Below, piece after piece: positions 15,313 to 23,622 of a stretch of 64,000 nucleotides of DNA. The DNA is from Ferrovibrio sp. (lineage in GTDB: Bacteria; Pseudomonadota; Alphaproteobacteria; Ferrovibrionales; Ferrovibrionaceae), in contig NZ_JAGOLP010000001.1 of the NCBI RefSeq assembly GCF_017994015.1, positions 248,001 to 312,000 of the forward strand, read 5' to 3'. Below the pieces are notes generated by a model that made no database searches, had not been told where the DNA came from, and saw nothing but the letters and a program-made list of their open reading frames with translations. A program made the position numbers and the translations under genes. Position 1 is the stretch's first letter. Every line of letters starts with the position of its first letter.

Positions 15313-15945
15313 GTGACCCGTATTGCCGCCCCCCAGATCACCCATTCCAGGCTGCATTATGTGCTGCCGCTGCTGCTGCTCGGCACCCTGCCGCTGCTGC
15401 AAGGCTGTGTCGGCATTGCCGTGGGGGCCGGGGCCGCCGCCGGCGTGGCCGCCGCCGAGGAACGCGGCGCCAAGAATGCCGCCAATGACAAGGGCATCCA
15501 GCTCGCCATCAACGAACGCCTGTTCCAGAAAGACCTGAGCCTGTTCGGCAAGGTCAGCGTCACCGTGTATGAAGGCCGCGTGCTGCTGACCGGCGTGGTG
15601 CAGAAACAGGCCGACCGCGACGAGGCCGAACGTATCGCCTGGGAACAGGGCCGCGCCGTGGAAGTGATCAACGAATTGGTGATCGCACCGAGCGGCAACC
15701 TGATTGATTCGGCCAACGATACCTGGATCACCAGCCAGTTGCGTTTCAAGCTGACCGGCGATTCCTCGGTGGTGGATATCAACTATTCCATCGATACCGT
15801 GAACGGGACCATCTACCTGCTCGGCCTGGCGCAGAGCGAGGCGGAATTGCTGCGCGTTACCGATCATGCCCGCACCATCCAGGGTGTGCGCCGCGTCGTC
15901 AGCCATGTGCTGCTGAAGACCGATTCGCGCCGGCGCCCGGTCTAG
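15313..15945 (+). CDS. BON-domain lipoprotein, DolP/YraP-like
   Basis: A 210-residue lipoprotein with a GTG start at 15313 after GAGGAGAG. A signal segment of about 31 residues ends in the lipobox-like LLQGC (Cys32), followed by a Gly/Ala-rich stretch. Two BON domains follow, about residues 58-128 (VSVTVYEGRVLLTGVV...A) and 133-205 (INYSIDTVNGTIYLLGLAQS). E. coli DolP (YraP) binds phospholipid at division sites and maintains the outer membrane. Its position right after rsmI-yraN matches the E. coli order apart from the missing diaA. Confidence 0.88.
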   Translation: MTRIAAPQITHSRLHYVLPLLLLGTLPLLQGCVGIAVGAGAAAGVAAAEERGAKNAANDKGIQLAINERLFQKDLSLFGKVSVTVYEGRVLLTGVVQKQADRDEAERIAWEQGRAVEVINELVIAPSGNLIDSANDTWITSQLRFKLTGDSSVVDINYSIDTVNGTIYLLGLAQSEAELLRVTDHARTIQGVRRVVSHVLLKTDSRRRPV

Positions 15946-15950
15946 CGGCG

Positions 15951-16778
15951 ATGGCGACCGGCAGCGCGGCGATTGAAACTGCTTTGCGCGCGCTGGGCGC
16001 CATGCCCGACGACCAGCTTGATATCGCCGAAGCCGCTTTGCTGATGGCGGCGCTGGACCGGCCGGAAATCGACCTGGCGCCCTATCGGCGCCATCTCTCC
16101 GATCTGGTGGGCCAGGTGGCAGGCGAAGATGCCGGCGCCGAGGCCGGGCCGCGCGCCCTGGCGCTGGCGGCGGTGATTGCCGGCGAAAACGACTATCGCG
16201 GCGATAACGAGAGTTATGACGACCCGGCCAATGCCGACCTGATGCGGGTGATCGACCGCCGCCTCGGCCTGCCGGTGGCTTTGGGCATTCTTTATATCCA
16301 TGCCGGCCGCGCCCAGGGCTGGGCGGTGGACGGGCTGGATTTCCCCGGCCATTTTCTGATCCGCGTGCAGGGCGAGGATGGCAGCCTGGTGCTCGACCCG
16401 TTTCATCGCGGCCGCATCGCCGATCCGCCGCTGATGCAGGATTTGCTGCGCCGGATCAGCGGTGAGCAGGAATTGCGCCCCGACCATGTGCGGCCGATGC
16501 GCAGCCGCGACGTGCTGTTGCGACTGGCCAACAATATCAAGGCACGGGCCTGGAAGAATGGCGATGTGGACCGCACCGCCACCATGCTGGAACGGATGCT
16601 GCTGGTGGCGCCGGATTTTGCCCCGGCCTGGCGCGAACTCGGCCTGGTGGAAGAAAAACGCGGCCGCATCCGGCAATCGATCAGCGCCACCGAGCGCTTC
16701 CTGGTGCTTTCCGCCGATGAGGGCGCAGGGCTTGAGGCGCAGGCCTTTCTGCACCACATTCGGCGCCAGCTTAACTGA
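15951..16778 (+). CDS. SirB1-type transglutaminase-like / TPR protein
   Basis: A 275-residue cytosolic protein. It has the SirB1 N-terminal transglutaminase-like region, whose best blocks are DLMRVIDRRLGLPVALGILY and GLDFPGHFLIRVQG near residues 95-140. A helical TPR-like C-terminus begins near residue 185 (RDVLLRLANNIKARAWKNGD). The Cys of a true transglutaminase is not evident, so catalysis is doubtful. It starts six bases after the BON lipoprotein stop. Confidence 0.82.
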   Translation: MATGSAAIETALRALGAMPDDQLDIAEAALLMAALDRPEIDLAPYRRHLSDLVGQVAGEDAGAEAGPRALALAAVIAGENDYRGDNESYDDPANADLMRVIDRRLGLPVALGILYIHAGRAQGWAVDGLDFPGHFLIRVQGEDGSLVLDPFHRGRIADPPLMQDLLRRISGEQELRPDHVRPMRSRDVLLRLANNIKARAWKNGDVDRTATMLERMLLVAPDFAPAWRELGLVEEKRGRIRQSISATERFLVLSADEGAGLEAQAFLHHIRRQLN

Positions 16779-16817
16779 CCAGCAGCACCAGCAATTCAGC
16801 AATAGAAGGAACCGGCC

Positions 16818-17774
16818 ATGGCGTTGAAGGTGGCGATCCAGATGGACCCCATCGAATCGATCGATTTCGATGGCGACAGCACCTTTGTGCTTGGCCTGGA
16901 AGCCGAAGCACGCGGTTATGCCTTGTGGCATTATCTGCCGAAAGACCTCAGTTTCCATGACCGCCGCGTGCTGGCCCGCGCCCGGCCGATGCGGCTGCGC
17001 GCCGAACGCGGCAACCATTTCAGCCTCGGCGCGCCGGAACTGATCGATCTGACGGATATGGACGTGGTGCTGATGCGCCAGGACCCGCCGTTTGACATGG
17101 CCTATATCACCGCCACGCATCTGCTGGAGCATATCCATCCGCGCACCCTGGTGGTGAACAATCCGGTGGCGGTGCGCAACGCACCGGAAAAACTTTATGT
17201 GACGCATTTTGACGGCCTGTTGCCGCCAACCCTGATCTCGTCGGATTTTGAAGCGATCAAGGCGTTTCGCGCCGAGCATCAGGACATCATCCTGAAGCCG
17301 CTATTCGGCAATGGCGGCGCCGGGGTGTTCCATCTGCGGCCGGATGACGAAAATCTCGGCTCGCTCTACGAGATGTTCACCAAGCTGAGCCGCGAGCCGG
17401 TGATTGTGCAGAAATACCTGCCCGAAGTGCGGCTCGGCGACAAGCGCATCATCCTGGTGGATGGCCGCCCGGTCGGCGCCGTGAACCGCGTGCCGGCAGC
17501 CGGCGAGGCGCGCTCCAACATGCATGTTGGCGGCCAGCCGAAAAAGGTCGGCCTGACTCGGCGCGAGGAAGAAATCTGCGAAATGATCGGGCCGTTCCTG
17601 AAACGCGACGGGCTGATCTTTGTCGGTATCGACGTGATCGGCGATTACCTCACCGAGATCAATGTCACCTCGCCCACCGGCATCCAGCAGATCAACCGCT
17701 TCGACGGCAAAAAACTGGAAGCCGAAATCTGGAACGCCATCGAAGACGCCCTGAGCCGCCGCTCGCTGGCCTGA
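16818..17774 (+). CDS. gshB: Glutathione synthase
   Basis: GshB joins gamma-glutamylcysteine and glycine using ATP. The 318-residue protein is full length with an ATP-grasp core. Recognisable parts are the N-terminal [66 protein letters not shown] and [21 protein letters not shown]. It is 39 bases after the SirB1-type gene. No gshA is in the window. Confidence 0.95.
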   Translation: MALKVAIQMDPIESIDFDGDSTFVLGLEAEARGYALWHYLPKDLSFHDRRVLARARPMRLRAERGNHFSLGAPELIDLTDMDVVLMRQDPPFDMAYITATHLLEHIHPRTLVVNNPVAVRNAPEKLYVTHFDGLLPPTLISSDFEAIKAFRAEHQDIILKPLFGNGGAGVFHLRPDDENLGSLYEMFTKLSREPVIVQKYLPEVRLGDKRIILVDGRPVGAVNRVPAAGEARSNMHVGGQPKKVGLTRREEEICEMIGPFLKRDGLIFVGIDVIGDYLTEINVTSPTGIQQINRFDGKKLEAEIWNAIEDALSRRSLA

Positions 17775-17786
17775 GGCCGTCCGCTA

Positions 17787-17802
17787 CTAATTGAACAGTT
17801 AG
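17787..17802. promoter_or_regulatory. Imperfect palindrome between gshB and the racemase-family gene
   Basis: CTAATTG and CAGTTAG form 7-base arms with one mismatch around a 2-base centre, 69 bases before ATG 17871. It is AT-rich compared with its surroundings and could be an operator for the downstream gene. No regulator can be named. Confidence 0.3.
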
Positions 17803-17870
17803 TCAAAAACGGTTTCACCCCGGCGCTGGCTGTGGCAGGCTGCGGCTTGCCTCAAGCCCGGAGCCTGCCG

Positions 17871-18662
17871 ATGACCGCCGTTGCCGACCTCACCATCGAC
17901 CTGCGCCAGTTGCCCTATGAAATGGATGCCGGGCTGGGGCCGCGCGGGCGGATCGGGCTGATTGCGCTATCCGGCGATCAGACCATCGAGCATGAATGCC
18001 GGCAGATCTGGCAGCAGCCGGATGTGGCACATTATGTCACCCGCATCCTGCATCATGCCGGCAATGTGAATCTGGAAACCCTGCGCCGCATGGAAGGTGG
18101 CCTGGCCGACGCCGCTGCTTTGCTGCTGCCCGGCTTGCGGCTGGAGGTGATGGCCTTTGGCTGCACCTCCGGCTCGCTTTCCATCGGCATCGCCCGGGTG
18201 CATGAATTGCTGCGCCAGCAAAGGCCCGAGCTGCGCTGCACCACGCCGATGGAAGCCGGCTGCCTGGCCTTGCAACGGCTCGGCGCCAGGCGCATCGCCT
18301 TCCTGTCGCCGTATCAACATGAGGTGAACCAGGCGATGCGGCAGTATCTGATCGAGCAGGGCTTCAGCGTGCCGGCCATGGCTTCCTGGAACATCGCCAA
18401 CGGTGCCATGGTGAACCGGGTGAGCCAGGCCAGCGCCGCCGAGGCGGTGCGCCAGATCGGCCGCGCCCCGGATACCGATGCGGTATTTGTATCCTGCACC
18501 GCGCTGCGCCTGGTGGAGCGGATCGAGGCGCTGGAGCAGGAAATCGGCAAACCGATTGTCACCAGCAACCAGGCCCTGGCCTGGCATTGCCTGCGGCTGG
18601 CCGGCATCGACGATGCGGTGCCAGGCTTTGGCCGCCTGCTGATGCTGCCCCTGGATGAGTGA
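17871..18662 (+). CDS. Asp/Glu racemase superfamily enzyme (arylmalonate decarboxylase / maleate isomerase type)
   Basis: A 263-residue protein starting at ATG 17871, with GGAG 7 bases before it. Two Cys-containing motifs typical of the two-cysteine superfamily are present: FGCTSGSLSIG near residue 100 and FVSCTALRLVERI near 205. The closing block KPIVTSNQALAWHCLRLAGI resembles maleate isomerase, arylmalonate decarboxylase and EutA-type proteins. The substrate cannot be read from sequence. No ectoine or nicotinate genes are adjacent. Confidence 0.8.
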   Translation: MTAVADLTIDLRQLPYEMDAGLGPRGRIGLIALSGDQTIEHECRQIWQQPDVAHYVTRILHHAGNVNLETLRRMEGGLADAAALLLPGLRLEVMAFGCTSGSLSIGIARVHELLRQQRPELRCTTPMEAGCLALQRLGARRIAFLSPYQHEVNQAMRQYLIEQGFSVPAMASWNIANGAMVNRVSQASAAEAVRQIGRAPDTDAVFVSCTALRLVERIEALEQEIGKPIVTSNQALAWHCLRLAGIDDAVPGFGRLLMLPLDE

Positions 18663-19550
18663 TTAGTGGATAAGGTCGAGCCGGGCCAGCTTGTCCGGGT
18701 TGCGCACCACGAAGATGGCGCGGATGCGGCCCTGCTCGATGCCGAAGGTGAATACCGAGACCGGCACCCCGGCATGAAACACCACAAAACCCGGCTGACC
18801 GTTGACGCGGCAGAATTGCCGGCTGAAGCCCGGGCCATTCTTGCGTGCCAGACCGGCGAAAAACCGCGCACAACGATCCGCACCATGGATCACATTCAGC
18901 GCTGCGCGCGCCTTGCCGCCGCCATCGGACCAGATCATCGCATCATCGGCCAGCAAACCGGCGAAGGCCGCCACATCGCCGCTTTCGGCAGCCTGGGCGA
19001 AACGCCGCGCCAGATCACGGGCGCGATCCCGGGCTTCCGCCTGGTGCTGATTATCGGCGGCGCCGAAACGCGGCCGGTCCGCCTGCACATGTTTCTGCGC
19101 CCGGCTGACCAATTGCCGGCAGGCGGCTTCGCTCTTGCCAAGAATGGCGGCGATTGCCGGGTAATCATAGTCAAAGGCCTGGCGCAGCAGATAGGCGGCG
19201 CGTTCGGCCGGCGATAGCCGCTCCAGCACCAGCAGGAAAGCAAGCGACAGGCTTTCCGCCAGTTCCACCTCAAAATCCGCCTCTGCCGCCAGCACGGGTT
19301 CCGGCAGCCAGGGTCCGGTATAGGCGGCGCGCTCCACCTTGGCGGCGCGCAGCCGGTCAATACACAGCCGGGTGCAGGCGGTGACCAGCCAGGCTTCCGG
19401 GTTGCGCAAATCGGCTAGGCTCTGGCCATGCCAGCGCAAATACGTGTCCTGCACCGCATCCTCGGCCTCGCCAACACTGCCGAGCATACGATAGGCCAGG
19501 CCGTGCAGGCGGCGGCGATGGCGTTCAAACAGCGCGGCGTGATCGCTCAT
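18663..19550 (-). CDS. ECF41-family RNA polymerase sigma factor
   Basis: A 295-residue protein from ATG 19550, whose start overlaps the stop of the CMD gene upstream (ATGA). Sigma region 2 (about 5-70, with EAEDAVQDTYLRW) and region 4 (about 100-155) are followed by a SnoaL/NTF2-like C-terminal domain. The three diagnostic ECF41 motifs are present: WLPEP at 81-85, DGGGK at 209-213 and NPDKL at 284-288. In this family the C-terminal domain replaces an anti-sigma factor. Its usual partner, a carboxymuconolactone decarboxylase-like protein, is encoded immediately upstream. Confidence 0.93.
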   Translation of the reverse strand: MSDHAALFERHRRRLHGLAYRMLGSVGEAEDAVQDTYLRWHGQSLADLRNPEAWLVTACTRLCIDRLRAAKVERAAYTGPWLPEPVLAAEADFEVELAESLSLAFLLVLERLSPAERAAYLLRQAFDYDYPAIAAILGKSEAACRQLVSRAQKHVQADRPRFGAADNQHQAEARDRARDLARRFAQAAESGDVAAFAGLLADDAMIWSDGGGKARAALNVIHGADRCARFFAGLARKNGPGFSRQFCRVNGQPGFVVFHAGVPVSVFTFGIEQGRIRAIFVVRNPDKLARLDLIH

Positions 19551-20083
19551 GCCGCCACCTGCACCAAAGCGCAGGTCTGTGCATAACCCAAAGCCCGCTT
19601 CACACTGGGATAGAAACGCGCCACGGCGATATGGAAGCTCAGTTCGATCATCGCGGCGCGGCCACAATGCTGCTCAAGTTCCTGCCGCAAGGCTTCAAGC
19701 TCGGGCGTGTTGGCCGCCACCGCCTGGCCGAAACGCCAGGCCAGGCCAAGCGGTGCCGGCAGGTCTTCCGGCCGTCCGGCCAGCGCGGCACGCAGCAGCG
19801 CCGGATCGGCGCCCTCGGCGCGGTCGAGATTGACATGGATCTGCACACATTCGCCGCAATCATCCTGCTGCACCGCGCCTAATGTGGCGAATTGCCGGAT
19901 CGCCGCCGGCAGGGCGGCATCGGCGGCGGCGCGGTTCATCGCCGTGATGGCCTGGATATGGCCCAGCACCGGGCTGCCCAGCGTGGCCATTTCGCGCTGA
20001 TAATCCAGCCGCACGCCCAGCACGGCTTCAGCGGCGGCGATGCGTTCCAGGGCGGTGACAACAGCATGCGGATTCTGGCTCAT
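19547..20083 (-). CDS. Carboxymuconolactone decarboxylase/AhpD-like protein, ECF41 partner
   Basis: A 178-residue protein of the CMD/AhpD superfamily. The redox motif is CGEC at 76-79 with H83 (CGECVQIHVNL), typical of alkylhydroperoxidase-like members. AAGGAG precedes ATG 20083. ECF41 sigma factors are known to be encoded next to CMD-type, oxidoreductase or epimerase genes, which are also their regulatory targets. Here the promoter motif of that sigma factor lies 33 bases upstream. The substrate is unknown. Confidence 0.88.
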   Translation of the reverse strand: MSQNPHAVVTALERIAAAEAVLGVRLDYQREMATLGSPVLGHIQAITAMNRAAADAALPAAIRQFATLGAVQQDDCGECVQIHVNLDRAEGADPALLRAALAGRPEDLPAPLGLAWRFGQAVAANTPELEALRQELEQHCGRAAMIELSFHIAVARFYPSVKRALGYAQTCALVQVAA

Positions 20084-20116
20084 GGCGGCGCTCCTTCAGA
20101 TGTAAGCTACACCCAA

Positions 20117-20143
20117 GACGGCGCCGGCCGGCATATTGTGACA
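20117..20143 (-). promoter_or_regulatory. ECF41-type promoter of the CMD-sigma operon
   Basis: On the minus strand TGTCACA (20143-20137) is followed after exactly 16 bases by CGTC (20120-20117). This matches the -35 and -10 consensus reported for ECF41 sigma factors. It lies upstream of the CMD-ECF41 operon, predicting autoregulation. Confidence 0.82.
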
Positions 20144-20170
20144 GGGCCGCGGCTTTTTCTGCGCCGCCAG

Positions 20171-20299
20171 CTCTATTGCGCCGGCCGTGCCGGGCGCAGC
20201 TTACTCTATTGCGCCGGCCGTGCCGGGCGCAGCTTACTCTATTGCGCCGGCTGTGCCGGGCGCAGCTTGCTCTATTGCGCCGGCTGTGCCGGGCGCAGG
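20171..20299. repeat. Four 33-bp tandem repeats duplicating the 3' end of the EamA gene
   Basis: Units begin at 20171, 20204, 20237 and 20270; the fourth is about 29 bases. On the minus strand each unit encodes the same tail (SKLRPAxPAQ followed by TAG), because the period is 11 codons and the stop falls at the same place each time. Each unit also contains an imperfect GC hairpin (GCGCC...GGGCGC type). It lies after the transporter stop and before the ECF41 promoter, so it could act as a reiterated terminator. Confidence 0.85.
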
Positions 20300-21183
20300 G
20301 CGCGCACACCCCACAGCACGCCGCCCAGCACCAGCAGGATCGAGGCCGCCTCCAGCGCATTTGGCCCGCGACCTTCATAGAGAAAGCTGAACAGCAGCAC
20401 GAACAGGGTTTCCGACACCATGAGCTGACCGGCCAAAGCCATCGGCAGGCGCGAGGAAGCCAGATTCCAGGCCCAGTTGGCGCCCCAGGCCGAGCCGAGG
20501 CCGGTGAGCAGGGCGCAAACCAGCAGCCAGAGCCAGGCTTGCGGCGCGCTGGGCAAGGCCGGCTCAAACGGCAGCAGCAGCGCCAGACTGGGCAGCAAAG
20601 CCAGGCAGCCCAGGCCAACCAGCGAGGCCCAGTCGCGCAATGGCAGATCGGGATGCTGTGCCAGATAGCGCGCATTGATCAGGGCATAGAGATTCCAGCT
20701 CAGCAAGGCGCCGAAGGCGGCAGCCAAACCCCAGAGATCGGGATGCAGGCCTCTTTGCAGCGCCGGCCATTGCAGCAGCAGCAAGCCGCCGAGAATCGCC
20801 AGCAGGGCCGGCGCCAGCCGGCGCAGCAGCCGCGCGCGGCCAAGCTTGTGGCCAAACAGCACGGCGGAAAGCGGCACCGTCACCGGCAGGCAGCCCAGCA
20901 CCAGGGCGGTAAGCGCCGCGCCGGTGCGCTGCACCGCCACCACCATCAGCAGGGCGCAGAACAGATTGCCGAACCAGGCCATCAGCAGCAGGCCGCGCCA
21001 ATGCTGCGCCAGCAAGGCACGCCAGGGCCGGCCCACCAGCAGCAAGGCCGAGAGCAGGCCATAAACCAGATAGCGGCTGGCGGTGATTGCCGCCGCGCCA
21101 AAATCCGGCAGCAGCACCGGCGTGATGAAGGTGAGCGCCCAAAGCGCGCCAGCCGCCAGGCTGGCCAGAAGTCCGATTCCCAT
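20272..21183 (-). CDS. EamA/DMT family transporter
   Basis: A 303-residue inner-membrane protein from ATG 21183 (MGIGLLASLAAGALWALTFI). It has about ten hydrophobic helices in two EamA halves (about 5-135 and 150-295); the second half contains LGSAWGANWAWNLASSRLP and LLFSFLYEGR. DMT proteins export amino acids or metabolites; the substrate here is unknown. A longer frame from 21264 would overlap the thioesterase gene and is less likely. Its final codons form the first unit of the tandem repeat array. Confidence 0.85.
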   Translation of the reverse strand: MGIGLLASLAAGALWALTFITPVLLPDFGAAAITASRYLVYGLLSALLLVGRPWRALLAQHWRGLLLMAWFGNLFCALLMVVAVQRTGAALTALVLGCLPVTVPLSAVLFGHKLGRARLLRRLAPALLAILGGLLLLQWPALQRGLHPDLWGLAAAFGALLSWNLYALINARYLAQHPDLPLRDWASLVGLGCLALLPSLALLLPFEPALPSAPQAWLWLLVCALLTGLGSAWGANWAWNLASSRLPMALAGQLMVSETLFVLLFSFLYEGRGPNALEAASILLVLGGVLWGVRALRPAQPAQ

Positions 21184-21226
21184 CGCGCCGGTATAAAGCT
21201 TTTGCGGCTGCCAAAATACCGTCGGC

Positions 21227-21604
21227 TCAGCCCAGCCGGCTGGTGACAGTGCCATCAGCCACAATGTTGCCGGCGATGTCGCGCACCGTGATGCGGCTTA
21301 CCACCAGCGCCTTGCCGCGTTTCAGCACCTGGGCCTCGGCGCGGATTTCCACCCCCTTGGCGGGGCCGAGATAATTCACCACCAGCGAAGCCGTGGCGGC
21401 GCGGTTCTGGCTTTCCGCCGGCGCATTGGATATCGCCGCGCTCATGCCAGCCACATCGATCAGCGTGGCAATGGCGCCGCCATGCACCATGTCGCCCACC
21501 GTGACATTGCCGGGCTGGAACGGCAGGCCCAGCACCACCCGATCCGGCGCCAGTTCCACCAGCGTGAGGCCGAGGCGGTCGCCCAGCGGCGAATGGATCA
21601 GCAA
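21227..21604 (-). CDS. PaaI-type hotdog thioesterase, start uncertain
   Basis: A hotdog-fold acyl-CoA thioesterase of about 125 residues. The PaaI motif appears as VTVGDMVHGGAIATLIDVAGM near residue 35-55, and SLVVNYLGPAKGVEIRAEA follows. No ATG or GTG lies in frame before the core. TTG 21604 gives the shortest plausible protein; upstream codons (ARIEQ) look homologous but start only at ATT or ATC before an in-frame TGA. No ribosome site stands out. It is 43 bases upstream of the EamA start. Confidence 0.75.
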   Translation of the reverse strand: MLIHSPLGDRLGLTLVELAPDRVVLGLPFQPGNVTVGDMVHGGAIATLIDVAGMSAAISNAPAESQNRAATASLVVNYLGPAKGVEIRAEAQVLKRGKALVVSRITVRDIAGNIVADGTVTSRLG

Positions 21605-21699
21605 TTGTTCGATGCGGGCGGCAATCTCGGGCGCGACGGGTATTGTTCACTCCGGCATGATTATCTGCCCAGTCTGCCGGCTTGGGCGCCGCAAGTCGA

Positions 21700-22575
21700 T
21701 TACCTGGCGGGTAAGGCGGCGCTGGCGAGCCAATCCAGCAAGGCATCCCAATGCTGTACCGGCATGGCGCGGTGAAACAGGCCGAAATGCCCCAGTTTCG
21801 GCAGGCCCCAATCGGCCGGGGCAATATGGCGGCGTTCGATCCGCGCTGCCGGGTAATAGCCGAGCAGCGCATCCACGGCGGCTTTCGGGGCAATCGGATC
21901 ATCGCTGAAGCTGAGCGACAGAAGCGGCGCTTTGAGCAAGGGATTATACGGCCTGAGCGGCGCGCCGGCGGCATCTGAAATATAATGCCGCGAGCGGCCC
22001 CAGCGCGCCCATTGCAGCGCCACGCCCGGCGGCAGCGGCTCGCCGCCAAACAGCGCGCCGGGCATCCGGCCATAAAGCCGGGTGAGCAGCGGGATCAGCA
22101 GATGCCATAGCAGAAACATGCGCAGCCGCGGCCAGCCCGCCGGCCAGTGGCGCCAATGGCCGCTCTGGCTGGCCACCAGCAACGCTGCGGCATAATCCGC
22201 CGCCTGCGGCGTGAGGCCGAGAATCTGGCCGCCGAAGGAATGCCCGATCACGCAGAGCCGGCAGCCTGGATGGTTTTGCTGGAGCCAAGCGCCCGCGGCG
22301 GCGGCATCCCGTTCGGCCCAATCCAGCATGGTGTATTGCGCAGCCCGGCCGCTGTTTGACTGGCCGATGCCGCGATAATCATAACTCAGCACGGCAAAGC
22401 CGCGCCCGGCGGCGTGGCGCGCAAAGGCATCATAAAAGCGGCGCGGCACGGCGGTGGCCGAATTGATCTGCAAGGCCAGGCCAAGCGGCGGCGCCATTGC
22501 CGCCGGGGCATAATGGCTGGCGGCCAGCAACTGGCCATCGGCGGCGGTGAGGGTGATGCTTTCAGGATCGCTCAT
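21700..22575 (-). CDS. Alpha/beta hydrolase
   Basis: A 291-residue alpha/beta hydrolase. The nucleophile elbow is GHSFGGQ near residue 113, and the catalytic Asp and His are probably in SFSDDPIAP near 225 and LGHFGLF near 265. The AVLSYDYRGIGQSNSG block resembles YheT/serine aminopeptidase-like hydrolases. No signal peptide. It is followed by the thioesterase on the same strand, and preceded by a LysR gene on the same strand. Confidence 0.85.
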   Translation of the reverse strand: MSDPESITLTAADGQLLAASHYAPAAMAPPLGLALQINSATAVPRRFYDAFARHAAGRGFAVLSYDYRGIGQSNSGRAAQYTMLDWAERDAAAAGAWLQQNHPGCRLCVIGHSFGGQILGLTPQAADYAAALLVASQSGHWRHWPAGWPRLRMFLLWHLLIPLLTRLYGRMPGALFGGEPLPPGVALQWARWGRSRHYISDAAGAPLRPYNPLLKAPLLSLSFSDDPIAPKAAVDALLGYYPAARIERRHIAPADWGLPKLGHFGLFHRAMPVQHWDALLDWLASAALPAR

Positions 22576-22615
22576 GCGCCACAGACTGGCGAAAAAACCG
22601 GCTGCCCGGCAAACG

Positions 22616-23554
22616 CTAATTGCCGCCCTTCGCCTGAAGCTGCTTCATCTGGCTATCGGCCTGGCCGAGCAGATTGACCAGCCAGTCGCGCAATGCTTTC
22701 AGGCGCGGCCGATCGGCTTCGGCGCGGCGGCAGACAAACCAATAGGCATAATTCTCCGACAGCGCCAGGCCAAACGGCATCACCAGGCGCTTCTCGGCCA
22801 GGCGCGGCGCCAGCAGCGGCACCACGCCAAGCGTGACACCGATGCCACGTTCGGCGGCATCAATCGCCTGCTGCATGTTATCCACCCAGATTTCGCGCTT
22901 CGGCTTCAATCCGGCCACGCCGGCCGCCGCCAGCCAGCGGTTCCAGGCTTCCGGCAGATAGCTGAGATGAATCAGCGTCTGATCGCGCAGATCACGCGGC
23001 CGCGCCAAAGGCCGCACAGCGCCACGCGCCTGCAACAAGCGCGGCGCCGCTACCGGCGTTACCGAGATGCCGGTGAGCCGGGTGGCGCTGAGGCCGGCCC
23101 AGCGGCCATGGCCCCAGCGGATCGCCGCATCCACCGGGTCGCGGGCAAAATCGGCATTCCGCTGGGTCGATTCAACATAGAGCCGCAGCCCGGGCTGGGT
23201 GTCGAGGAAACTTTCCAGATTGGGGATCAGCCAGCTGGCGGCAATGAACGGCACGGCGGAAACGCGCAATTCATCGCCCTGGCTCGGCGCCCGGATCCGT
23301 GCCGAGGCGCGCGACACCTCGTCGAAGGCACGTCGCACGCTGCCAAAATAATCCTGGCCGGCTTCGGTGAAGCGGATTTCACGATTGAGGCGGCGGAACA
23401 GCGGCTGGCCGAGATGGCGCTCCAGCGCCTTGACGCGATGGCTGATCGCCGAGGGCGTCAGGTTCAGTTCCTGCGCCGCCGCCTTGAAGCTCATATGGCG
23501 GGCGGCGGCATCGAAGGCTTCCAGGGCAAGCAGGGGCGGCAGGCGCTTCATCAT
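22616..23554 (-). CDS. LysR family transcriptional regulator (GcvA-like)
   Basis: A 312-residue LysR regulator. The N-terminal helix-turn-helix covers residues 1-65 (LLALEAFDAAARHMSFKAAA, then LTPSAISHRVKALERHLG). It continues with LFRRLNREIRFTEAG and a substrate-binding domain from about residue 95. The HTH wording is of the GcvA group. It lies 41 bases before the hydrolase gene on the same strand, which may be its target. The gap to folD (23555-23622) holds no motif I can name. Confidence 0.88.
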   Translation of the reverse strand: MMKRLPPLLALEAFDAAARHMSFKAAAQELNLTPSAISHRVKALERHLGQPLFRRLNREIRFTEAGQDYFGSVRRAFDEVSRASARIRAPSQGDELRVSAVPFIAASWLIPNLESFLDTQPGLRLYVESTQRNADFARDPVDAAIRWGHGRWAGLSATRLTGISVTPVAAPRLLQARGAVRPLARPRDLRDQTLIHLSYLPEAWNRWLAAAGVAGLKPKREIWVDNMQQAIDAAERGIGVTLGVVPLLAPRLAEKRLVMPFGLALSENYAYWFVCRRAEADRPRLKALRDWLVNLLGQADSQMKQLQAKGGN

Positions 23555-23622
23555 CGCACCAGCTTAGCCGGGTTCACCCGAAACGGAAGCCTGTCGTGGC
23601 GTCAGCTACCGTGGCGGCAGGG

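Noticed and set aside
15942..17279. A 445-codon minus-strand frame
   Set aside because: Shadow of the SirB1-type protein and gshB genes; no recognisable motif.
20171..20299. Possible CRISPR array
   Set aside because: The 33-bp units follow one another without spacers and copy the end of the transporter gene; no cas gene is present.
20176..21246. A 356-codon plus-strand frame rich in Gln
   Set aside because: Antisense shadow of the EamA transporter; its repeats come from the tandem array and its composition is not protein-like.
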